Assembly: GCA_017443765.1 (NCBI GenBank)
Contig: JAFSYB010000026.1
Coordinates: 1-52,526, forward strand
Source: Muribaculaceae bacterium
GTDB lineage: Bacteria; Bacteroidota; Bacteroidia; Bacteroidales; Muribaculaceae
Reading direction: 5' to 3'
DNA: 52,526 nucleotides
The position numbers were made by a program, and so were the translations under genes. This document shows positions 1-6,267 of the stretch, one piece after another (position 1 is the stretch's first letter; every line of letters begins with the position of its first letter). The notes below the pieces were generated by a model that was not told where the DNA came from, ran no database searches, and was given only the letters and a program-made list of their open reading frames with translations.

Positions 1-672
1 ATCGACCGAGACGGAAACTTTAGAATCATAGCAACACTGCCCATCGAGGGCAACCAAGATTTAATCAATGACATTAGACGAGGAATACCCAGGACTTCCA
101 TCATCCCTATCAAGGCCTCAGAAAATATTAATGATTATGTTAGCGCAGTCCAAAGTGCCGGAGGACGCGTTAGTGGGTACTATGCTCCTGCTAAAAGACA
201 ACCAGGCCGAGATGGACGACATGATTCTCTACATCTGGAACAACAACCCGACCCCGGAGCAGATAGACGAGCACCTGGTGCAGATAATCGAGGCGAGGAA
301 GAAATAAGCAAGCCCTCCGGCCAAGCACCCGGCCAAGAAACCACCCAAACCGGCGACGGTGCGGTCCACGTACCCGGAGGCTCCGCCTCCGGCAACAGCA
401 GCGATGCCAGCAACGCCGCCCCCGAATCCCAGCCCGCATTCTCTTTCACCGACCGCGCCAGCCTGGCGCGAGACGACGCCGCGCGGCACACATGGGCCAC
501 CGTGGCCGTGAACGAGGCCGGGGTGGACAAGTACACCGTGCACCAGGCACTGAACCACGTGGACGGCAAGACGGCCATCACCGACATCTATATCCGCAAG
601 TCGTGGGAGCCGCTCTACAAGGCCAACAGAAAAGTGCTGGACTATGTGTTCGGTCTCGAAAAAAGTGAGTAA
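1..672 (+). pseudogene. Tyrosine recombinase C-terminal remnant, open at the left edge
   Basis: Frame 1 is open from the window edge to the stop at 670-672. Its last 70 or so residues look like the C-terminus of a Bacteroidales phage/transposon tyrosine recombinase: ARHTWAT (box II Arg, with Asp where the His of HxxR usually sits), then ALNHVDGKT (the GH-box His), then TDIYIRKSW with the candidate nucleophile Tyr, then ANRKVLDYVFG. The catalytic box I Arg and the Lys are not visible. The stretch before about base 450 is Gly/Ser/Pro-rich linker-like sequence and does not resemble a recombinase body. No ATG opens the recombinase part. The best reading is a decayed or fused fragment of a mobile element; whether a full gene lies to the left cannot be seen. 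Confidence 0.5.
68..307 (+). CDS. Small hypothetical protein overlapping the recombinase remnant
   Basis: A 79-residue ORF in frame 2 with an ATG start and a TAA stop. It is acidic, with an amphipathic helical pattern (PEDALVGTMLLLKDN, then MDDMILYIWNN, then PTPEQIDEHL), and its GC-rich third positions look more protein-like than the Arg/Pro/Gly-rich frame 1 reading over the same bases. I do not recognise the family. It ends just before the recombinase-like part of frame 1, so a frameshift could once have joined the two. It may be a small accessory-element gene. Confidence 0.4.
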   Translation: MTLDEEYPGLPSSLSRPQKILMIMLAQSKVPEDALVGTMLLLKDNQAEMDDMILYIWNNNPTPEQIDEHLVQIIEARKK

Positions 673-729
673 CTTTGTGGGATTAGTTATTTTGTTGGAT
701 TAGTTATAAGGTTCTATAAATTCGTTTCG

Positions 730-762
730 GCGTTGCGGTGTGTGAACATAGCAACGCTTTTT
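730..762 (+). terminator. Hairpin terminator after the recombinase remnant
   Basis: GCGTTGC (730-736) pairs with GCAACGC (751-757) across a 14-base loop, and CTTTTTG follows. It lies 58 bases after the stop at 672. Confidence 0.55.
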
Positions 763-772
763 GTTTCTATGC

Positions 773-799
773 GTTCACGGTGTTCACGGTGTTCGCGGT
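773..799 (+). repeat. Three 9-bp tandem units (GTTCACGGT)
   Basis: GTTCACGGT, GTTCACGGT and GTTCGCGGT follow one another directly. They sit 3 bases before the 3' end of the minus-strand membrane-protein gene at 802. Confidence 0.7.
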
Positions 800-801
800 G
801 T

Positions 802-1218
802 TTAATTATCCATCTCTTTTTTTCTCTCTCTTGCAAAACGTTTGTAATCTCTCCAAGTAACACCAGCTGTCCGATTGGATAGCTCAAAAGCAGGGTCTGT
901 TACATAATGGAATTTGAGTATAAGAACACTTATGAGGTTATAAACGTAAACAAGTAACCATATTCCTAATGCCCCAAAAAACAATTCGGCCAAACTTGGA
1001 TGGTTGCAAAGTTGCGCCAATGACAATATCCACTTGAAACCACAATACAACATGGACAACACGCACGCAGGCAAAAGAAACCTAAGTGTGTAAACAACCA
1101 TGACGAATGGGGAAATAAAACAAAAGCCAAGATACTTCAATAGCCTTTTCCAAAAGCGCGTATCCGGGTAAGGGAACGGTTTGCCATTTACATCATAAAT
1201 ATAATGAACATAACGCAT
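802..1218 (-). CDS. Small integral membrane protein, unknown function
   Basis: This 138-residue protein starts at an ATG at 1218. It has a charged N-terminus (DVNGKPFPYPDTRFWKR), then at least three hydrophobic segments: about residues 30-50 (LGFCFISPFVMVVYTLRFLL), 50-70, and 82-102 (FFGALGIWLLVYVYNLISVL). The tail is basic and probably cytoplasmic, ending ERKKEMDN. I do not recognise the family. The gene is much AT-richer than the core genes to its right and lies beside a recombinase remnant, which fits an acquired or poorly conserved accessory gene. Confidence 0.6.
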   Translation of the reverse strand: MRYVHYIYDVNGKPFPYPDTRFWKRLLKYLGFCFISPFVMVVYTLRFLLPACVLSMLYCGFKWILSLAQLCNHPSLAELFFGALGIWLLVYVYNLISVLILKFHYVTDPAFELSNRTAGVTWRDYKRFARERKKEMDN

Positions 1219-1272
1219 AATAAACTAAATTTTAAATCATTATTTGCTGATACACACAATCACAACAACGGC

Positions 1273-1905
1273 TTAATGCAGCACATCGCTCAATCCTCTT
1301 TCATGAACAAAATCCCGAACAATTTCACCGAGATACTGCTTGATGTAGACTTCGCAGTTAGTCACAAGCTCGTCGTACCACTGTGAGCCGAATCGCTCGA
1401 TGAGGGGTTCACGCAGGAACTGGTAAGCCCTCACGCCGCGGCGTCGCCCGAGCACCTCGGCACACTTGCATATTTTCCAGCGGTGGTAGTTCACGGCGGC
1501 ATAGCCGTCGTATTGCTTCACGCGCACCGGATACAGGAAGCAGGAGATGGGTTTGCGCATGGAAACTCTCCCTTCGCGGTAGGCACGCTCGATGGCGCAC
1601 GAGCACAGACCGCCAGCCTCGTAACAGGTGAACACGCAGTTTTTTCCATCCACGATTTGCGTCACCAGCTCACCGTCGGTGTCGCGGTAGGCCACACCGC
1701 TTTCGCGAATGGTCTCTTGCGACCGGGGCAAGAGGTCGTCCCACAGCAGGGGCAAGATGCTTTCGAGCTTGTCGCGCTCGGCTTCGGTGAGCGGCGCGCC
1801 GGCGTCGCCCTCGATGCAGCAAGCACCCAGGCAGGTGTCCAAATCGCAGCAAAAGTGACGCTCGGCAAGGTCGAGGCTAACCAGTGTGTCTTGTATCTGA
1901 AACAT
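1273..1905 (-). CDS. DUF3109 family Cys-rich protein
   Basis: A 210-residue cytosolic protein with the Cys pattern of DUF3109: FCCDLDTCLGACC near residue 20, NCVFTCYEAGGLCSCAIE near 110, KPISCFLYPVR near 138, and WKICKC near 163. The spacing suggests metal or Fe-S binding, which is inference; the biochemical role of the family is not established. The ATG at 1905 lies 18 bases after the cdaA stop, so it is probably the last gene of a folP-cdaA-DUF3109 operon. Length is normal for the family. Confidence 0.8.
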   Translation of the reverse strand: MFQIQDTLVSLDLAERHFCCDLDTCLGACCIEGDAGAPLTEAERDKLESILPLLWDDLLPRSQETIRESGVAYRDTDGELVTQIVDGKNCVFTCYEAGGLCSCAIERAYREGRVSMRKPISCFLYPVRVKQYDGYAAVNYHRWKICKCAEVLGRRRGVRAYQFLREPLIERFGSQWYDELVTNCEVYIKQYLGEIVRDFVHERGLSDVLH

Positions 1906-1923
1906 AGTGTGGATGGTCGATTG

Positions 1924-2724
1924 TTAACTGTTGGTCAGTTCCGAGAGGGCGTGTTCGAGGTCGGTGCTGGAGAGCTTGAGGTGCAGCTCGCCCTTGTGGG
2001 CGTAGGAGATGTGCCCGGTTTCCTCGCTGACAACGATGGCAATGGCATCAGAGGCTTGTGCAATGCCCAGCGCCGAGCGGTGGCGCAGGCCCAGGTAGCG
2101 AGGCAGGTTGGTGTCGTGCGACACGGGCAAGATGCACCCCGCACTTTTCACCTTGTTGTCGGCAATAATGAGTGCACCGTCGTGCAACGGGCTGTTCTTG
2201 AAGAAGATGTTCTCGATTAGCCGGGTGTTGATGTTGGCATCGATGATATCGCCCGTGTGCTCGTAATCGTCGAGCGGAATTTGGCGCTGCACCACAATGA
2301 GCGCGCCGGTCTTTGACTTCGACATGCTCATGCAGGCATACACCACGGGCATCACCCAGCGCTTGTCGCCGGCAGTCGACGACTTGTGCCGGAACACTTT
2401 GCTGATGAATCCCCACCCCTTGTGCGACCCCAGCTCGATCAAGAACCGCTTGATTTGCTCCTGGAAAAGAATCACCAGGATAATCATGCCGATATTGATG
2501 AACTTGTCCATGATGGTGCCGAACAAGCGCATTTGCAGGATTTTGGACACCACCACCCAGGTGAGGACAAAGGCCAGCACACCGATGAAGATGCTCAACG
2601 AGCCCGACTCCTTCATCGTGCGGTAGAGGTAGAAGAGCATTGCAGCCACCAGGAGGATGTCGAGCACATCAACAATGCCAAATGACTTGAACAACACAAA
2701 AGAAATCACCATTAAGCTTTCCAT
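1924..2724 (-). CDS. cdaA: Diadenylate cyclase, CdaA type
   Basis: Membrane-bound enzyme that joins two ATP into cyclic di-AMP. The first 100 or so residues hold three hydrophobic segments (VLDILLVAAMLFYLYR, SIFIGVLAFVLTWVVV, IGMIILVILFQ). The DAC domain follows with the two signature motifs SPLHDGALII and GLRHRSALGI. The ATG at 2724 is two bases after the folP stop. An in-frame TTG at 2730 would overlap folP by 4 bases and add two residues. A gene pair with folP is common in Bacteroidetes, so co-transcription from the folP promoter is likely. The 266-residue length is typical. Confidence 0.92.
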   Translation of the reverse strand: MESLMVISFVLFKSFGIVDVLDILLVAAMLFYLYRTMKESGSLSIFIGVLAFVLTWVVVSKILQMRLFGTIMDKFINIGMIILVILFQEQIKRFLIELGSHKGWGFISKVFRHKSSTAGDKRWVMPVVYACMSMSKSKTGALIVVQRQIPLDDYEHTGDIIDANINTRLIENIFFKNSPLHDGALIIADNKVKSAGCILPVSHDTNLPRYLGLRHRSALGIAQASDAIAIVVSEETGHISYAHKGELHLKLSSTDLEHALSELTNS

Positions 2725-2726
2725 AA

Positions 2727-3596
2727 TCAATCGTCGAATAAAACATTGCGCAACTTGCCCACGAGCGTGCGCACTTCGACAGCCGGCGCCACATCGTGCA
2801 CCCGCAGGAAGTGCGCCCCGTTCATCAGGGCGATGGTGTTAAGTGCCGTGGTGCCGTTCAGTGCCTCGGCGGGTGTCACCCCGAGCACACGCGTGATCAT
2901 CGACTTGCGCGACACACCCACAAGCAGGGGAACGCCCAGGCGATGGAAGTCACTGAGCCGGGCCAGCAACCGGTAGTTTTGCTCAGGCGTTTTGGCAAAG
3001 CCGAACCCCGGGTCGGCCACCACGTCGGTCACCCCCATGTCGCGCAGGCGGGCCAACTTGTCGCCCAGGTCGTCAAGCACATCGGCCACCACATCGTTGT
3101 AGGTGGTGTGCTGTTGCATGGTGGCCGGCGTGCCCCGGGTGTGCATCAGCACGTAGGGCACTTGCAGGCGGGCCATGGCCCGCCACATCGCCGTGTCTAA
3201 GTCGCCGCCCGAGATGTCGTTAATCATGTCCGCCCCCAGCACCTCGACCGCCTCGAGAGCCACACGGGCGCGGAACGTATCGACCGACACCGGCGTGTGG
3301 GGCGCCACGCCGCGCACCACAGGCAGAGCCATGCGCAGGCGACGAAGCTCCTCGTCCTCGCTCACCACGTCGGAGCCCGGACGTGTGGAACAGGCTCCCA
3401 CGTCAATCACATCGACACCCTCGGCCACCAGGCGGCTCACGCGGTCGGGCACTAACTGCTCGACCGGGCAGCGGCTGCCGGCAAAAAACGAATCGGGCGT
3501 GACATTGACAATACCCATCACCCAAGGCTGGGCGATGCGCACCGCTTGCCCGCGCAGGGTGAGGCAGTGAATGGGGAAGGGGGAAACAGCGTTCAT
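2727..3596 (-). CDS. folP: Dihydropteroate synthase
   Basis: Condenses p-aminobenzoate with hydroxymethyl-dihydropterin pyrophosphate in folate synthesis. Visible motifs are MGIVNVTPDSFF near the N-terminus, VIDVGACSTRPGSD (usually GGxSTRPG; here Ala-Cys replaces the second Gly and next residue), DMINDISGG, and the C-terminal RVHDVAP pattern. An upstream in-frame GTG at 3620 exists, but the promoter -7 element covers 3620-3627, so a transcript could not contain it. The ATG at 3596, with GGAG 9 bases before it, is therefore the start. First gene of the folP-cdaA-DUF3109 operon. Confidence 0.94.
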   Translation of the reverse strand: MNAVSPFPIHCLTLRGQAVRIAQPWVMGIVNVTPDSFFAGSRCPVEQLVPDRVSRLVAEGVDVIDVGACSTRPGSDVVSEDEELRRLRMALPVVRGVAPHTPVSVDTFRARVALEAVEVLGADMINDISGGDLDTAMWRAMARLQVPYVLMHTRGTPATMQQHTTYNDVVADVLDDLGDKLARLRDMGVTDVVADPGFGFAKTPEQNYRLLARLSDFHRLGVPLLVGVSRKSMITRVLGVTPAEALNGTTALNTIALMNGAHFLRVHDVAPAVEVRTLVGKLRNVLFDD

Positions 3597-3619
3597 AGGG
3601 GGTTCTCCGTTTTGTGGCA

Positions 3620-3651
3620 CAAATTTAGCGATAATTTTTTAACTGGGCAAA
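3620..3651 (-). promoter_or_regulatory. Housekeeping promoter of folP operon
   Basis: Read on the minus strand: TTTG (3651-3648), 20 bases, TAAATTTG (3627-3620). This matches the Bacteroidetes -33/-7 pattern and puts the start of transcription near 3613. Confidence 0.75.
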
Positions 3652-3668
3652 CAAAGGTGCAAATTCGG

Positions 3669-4022
3669 TCAGAAACGCCGAACCGTGTCGCGTGTGCGAT
3701 CGTGTGCCGGTGCCGTGCGCGAGGGTCCGCGCTGCTTGCCGGCTCCGTGACGTGGCGGCTTGGCGTCGCGAGGGTGCTTGTCGTGCCCGCGATTGTGACC
3801 ATGAGCCGAGCGGGCCGAATCGCCGGCTTGCCGGCTCGTGCGCAGCGAGTCGATGCTGGCGGCAAACTGCTCGACCTCGCGCTGGTCGACGCTGGTGTCG
3901 GCCGGCGCACAGCGCGACGTGAGCCACAGGGCGAACAGCGTGAAGGCAATAAATGCCATCACCGCCAGCACGCCCACACGCTCGTGGCGCGACATTGTTA
4001 AGCGTTCTTTCCAGTTAGCCAT
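3669..4022 (-). CDS. Small single-pass membrane protein with basic tail
   Basis: A 117-residue protein starting at the ATG at 4022 (MANWKERL). The open frame extends further upstream, but through the likely promoter region. A short N-terminal stretch (TMSRHERVG) precedes one transmembrane segment (VLAVMAFIAFTLFALWL). An acidic stretch follows (DTSVDQREVEQFAASIDSLR), then a long His/Arg/Pro/Lys-rich tail with low complexity. I do not recognise the family. It is divergent from the VanZ-like gene. Its start region holds an inverted repeat (CTGCAA at 4032-4037 and TTGCAG at 4050-4055) beside a possible -7 element (TAATTTTG on the minus strand). Confidence 0.6.
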   Translation of the reverse strand: MANWKERLTMSRHERVGVLAVMAFIAFTLFALWLTSRCAPADTSVDQREVEQFAASIDSLRTSRQAGDSARSAHGHNRGHDKHPRDAKPPRHGAGKQRGPSRTAPAHDRTRDTVRRF

Positions 4023-4094
4023 GATTTGCGACTGCAAAATTACGGAAAATTGCAGTCTTGTGCACACCGCAGGCGTTTTTTGAATCATTTTTTC

Positions 4095-4124
4095 TTGATT
4101 TTCGGCGATTTGTTCGTATTTTTG
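4095..4124 (+). promoter_or_regulatory. Housekeeping promoter of the VanZ-like gene
   Basis: TTG (4095-4097), 19 bases, TATTTTTG (4117-4124), then the ATG at 4162. Confidence 0.7.
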
Positions 4125-4161
4125 CAAATTAAAATTATTCGCAACTTATTCGCAACCGCTG

Positions 4162-4590
4162 ATGAAGCATATCCTCCGAGCTCTGCCTGCGGGAATGGCC
4201 TCGCTGCTGGTAGTGGCCGCCATTGCCTACTTATCGCTGTCGTCGGACCCGATGGGAGCGAGCCACATCCATCTGTTTCCCGGCTCCGACAAGGTGATTC
4301 ACTTGCTGATGTATCTCGCCGCCAGCATGGCGTTTATCCTCGACTACGCCAAGGTGCAACTGCCACACCACACACGCCAGAATGTTGAGCTTGCGCTCAT
4401 GGCCAGTGCCATGCTGCTGGGGTTGATCATGGAGGTGTGCCAGCTCTACTTGACCACGACACGAAGCTTTGATGTGAGCGACATCGCGTTCAACTGCCTG
4501 GGTGCCCTGGCGGGCTACGCCTGGCTGCGCTACGGCGGGCTCATGAGGCGATACCGACGGATTATGCTGTCGAGACAGCATAATGGTTGA
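4162..4590 (+). CDS. VanZ-like family membrane protein
   Basis: A 142-residue protein with four hydrophobic segments and the VanZ-like signature residues: PGSDKVIHLLMYLAASM near residue 40, then the conserved E and Q of LIMEVCQLYL, then Arg-Ser-Phe-Asp and DIAFNCLGALAGY. VanZ relatives are small membrane proteins; VanZ itself gives low-level teicoplanin resistance, but most relatives have no proven function, so no resistance is inferred here. The last codons overlap a perfect 24-bp inverted repeat. Confidence 0.82.
   Translation: MKHILRALPAGMASLLVVAAIAYLSLSSDPMGASHIHLFPGSDKVIHLLMYLAASMAFILDYAKVQLPHHTRQNVELALMASAMLLGLIMEVCQLYLTTTRSFDVSDIAFNCLGALAGYAWLRYGGLMRRYRRIMLSRQHNG
4561..4584. repeat. 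Perfect 11-bp inverted repeat, 2-bp centre
   Basis: ATTATGCTGTC (4561-4571), GA, GACAGCATAAT (4574-4584). It covers the last codons of the VanZ-like gene. There is no T-tract after it, so it is a weak candidate for a terminator. It is well suited to a dimeric HTH protein, and the next gene encodes an XRE domain. Confidence 0.85.
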
Positions 4591-4638
4591 TGGTGGGCAG
4601 TGGTTGGTGGTTAGTTGATTGTTGATAGTAGCTAATTA

Positions 4639-4680
4639 ATAGTTGATAGTTGATAGTTAATAGTTAATAGATGATAGTTC
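4639..4680 (+). repeat. Heptanucleotide tandem tract (ATAGTTR), 6 units
   Basis: Six contiguous 7-mers: ATAGTTG, ATAGTTG, ATAGTTA, ATAGTTA, ATAGATG, ATAGTTC. Degenerate copies extend upstream to about 4600. The tract lies 54 bases before the chosen start of the methyltransferase gene, where a promoter would be expected. Confidence 0.85.
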
Positions 4681-4734
4681 ATGACGTTTGTGCGATTGTG
4701 CATCATGAGTTATCGATTATCCAATTCCAACGAT

Positions 4735-6150
4735 ATGTTATTTTCAGAACGAATACGCACCCTGCGCAATAAACAGGGCATCTTGCAGCGCACGCTGGCC
4801 AAAGCCATCGGCGTGGACATCCCCATGTACAGCCGGTACGAGCACGGCGAGCGTCGCCCCAAGCGCGAGCAGGTGGTGAAGTTGGCACGTCTGCTCAACA
4901 CCGACGCCAACGAGCTGGTTGCGCTGTGGCTGGCCGAGGAGGCCGTGAACACCATCGGCCACGACAAGATGAGCGCCCGTGCCTCGCAACTACTGCTTGA
5001 AGCACTTGACAAAAAGTCCGTAACAACCCAAGGGCAAACGTCGAACATCGCCCCCCCCGAGGCAAGTGAGCACCAGCTGGCCGAGAAGGAGCGACTGCTC
5101 GCCGAGAAGGATGAGCTGCTCGCCGAGAAGGATGAGCTGGTCGCCGAGAAGGAGCGGCAACTCACCAAAATGGAAGGGTTGCTCGCCGAGAAAGAGCGGC
5201 AACTCACAAAAATGGAAGGGCTGCTCACCGAGAAGGAGCGGCAGCTGGCCGCCAGGGAGCGGCAGCTCGAAGCACACATCTCGGAAGCCCGCGCCGCCCA
5301 AGAGCCGCCAGCCGCCGAGGAGGATTGCACCCTGTGGCAGGCTCCGGCAGTGGACGCAGCACAGCGCACCTTAGTGAGGTTGCTGGGCGACAGCCGGCTG
5401 CCACACTACGAGCAGGGCGACGCCCGACTGGTGATGCAGCGCATCGAGGACGACAGCGTGGACTGCATCGTCACCACGCCGCCCTATTGGAGCCTGCGCC
5501 GACACGGCACCGACCGCATCGAAGCCGAGACACTCCAAGCGTTCATCAACGAGCTGCTGCGCGTGATGGCCGAGTGCCGTCGCGTGCTCAAGCCCGAAGG
5601 GTCGCTGTGGCTTGCCATGGGTGATGCCTACGACAACCACACGCTGCAGGCGGTGCCCTGGCGGCTCGCCATCGCCATGACCGACAAGCAAGGCTGGACG
5701 CTGCGCAACGACGTGGTGCTCAACACCCGCCAGAACGCCAGCGACAACGCCCACACCCACCTGCGCAACACCCACGAGTGCGTGTTCCACTTCACCAAGC
5801 AACCCACCGGCTTCCACTACGACGCCGACGAGCTGAGACGGGTGTTCAACGATGTGGCCCACTTGGGCGACAAGAGCAACAAGGGGTTGATGCCCGCCGA
5901 TGTGTGGGAGATTGCCCTGCCCAAAAGCCCCATCGAGCGCTACATCACGGCTCCCGAAGAGCTGTGCCGCCTGGCTATTGTGGCCACCTGCCCCGCCGGC
6001 GGCCTCGTGCTCGACCCCTACTGCGGCACCGGCACCACCTGCAAGGTGGCTTACGACCTCAACCGACGCTCGATTGGCATCGACATCAATGCCGACCGAC
6101 TGCGACTGGCCAACGCCAGGGTCGAGCAAAAGTCGCTCAGCCTTTTCTGA
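4735..6150 (+). CDS. XRE regulator-coiled coil-DNA methyltransferase fusion
   Basis: A 471-residue protein in three parts. Residues 1-66 are an XRE helix-turn-helix (SERIRTLRNKQG, then GVDIPMYSRYEHGERRPKRE), like the regulators that accompany Bacteroidales restriction-modification genes. Residues 116-178 are nine 7-residue repeats (AEKDELL/AEKERQL type), a predicted coiled coil. Residues about 235-466 are an amino-group DNA methyltransferase of beta-type motif order: motif IV TPPYW at 248-252 precedes motif I DPYCGTGTT at 427. TPPY fits N4-cytosine or N6-adenine modification; the base cannot be decided. The start is set at the ATG at 4735 because XRE relatives begin there; in-frame ATGs at 4681 and 4705 add 18 and 10 unrelated residues. 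No restriction nuclease is adjacent, so it looks like an orphan. Confidence 0.85.
   Translation: MLFSERIRTLRNKQGILQRTLAKAIGVDIPMYSRYEHGERRPKREQVVKLARLLNTDANELVALWLAEEAVNTIGHDKMSARASQLLLEALDKKSVTTQGQTSNIAPPEASEHQLAEKERLLAEKDELLAEKDELVAEKERQLTKMEGLLAEKERQLTKMEGLLTEKERQLAARERQLEAHISEARAAQEPPAAEEDCTLWQAPAVDAAQRTLVRLLGDSRLPHYEQGDARLVMQRIEDDSVDCIVTTPPYWSLRRHGTDRIEAETLQAFINELLRVMAECRRVLKPEGSLWLAMGDAYDNHTLQAVPWRLAIAMTDKQGWTLRNDVVLNTRQNASDNAHTHLRNTHECVFHFTKQPTGFHYDADELRRVFNDVAHLGDKSNKGLMPADVWEIALPKSPIERYITAPEELCRLAIVATCPAGGLVLDPYCGTGTTCKVAYDLNRRSIGIDINADRLRLANARVEQKSLSLF
5080..5268 (+). repeat. Nine in-frame 21-bp tandem repeats in the methyltransferase gene
   Basis: Units of 21 bases begin at 5080, 5101, 5122, 5143, 5164, 5185, 5206, 5227 and 5248. 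Each encodes one heptad. Units 4-5 and 6-7 form a nearly identical 42-bp pair. Gain or loss of a unit would keep the frame and change the coiled-coil length. Confidence 0.9.
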
Positions 6151-6192
6151 AAAATCACCCACGCAATGCGTGATTGAGTCAAACTTTTTTCG

Positions 6193-6200
6193 TACTTTTG
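6193..6200 (+). promoter_or_regulatory. Probable -7 element of the LysM gene
   Basis: TACTTTTG fits TAnnTTTG. The best -33 candidate (TTG at 6174-6176) is only 16 bases upstream, so the promoter is weak or its -33 is unclear. Confidence 0.4.
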
Positions 6201-6267
6201 TCCTTTGCAAGCAATTTGACGCTTTGGTTACATTGCAGCAAGACTTGAGACTTTTGCACACAATCGG

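Noticed and set aside
3613..3630. A fourth sigma-54-like match on the plus strand (TGGCAC...TAGCG)
   Set aside because: It points towards the 3' ends of minus-strand genes with nothing to transcribe and misses the -12 consensus; it is part of the folP promoter region on the other strand.
5080..5268. CRISPR-like or satellite array
   Set aside because: The 21-bp units are in frame, contiguous without spacers and encode heptads of a coiled coil.
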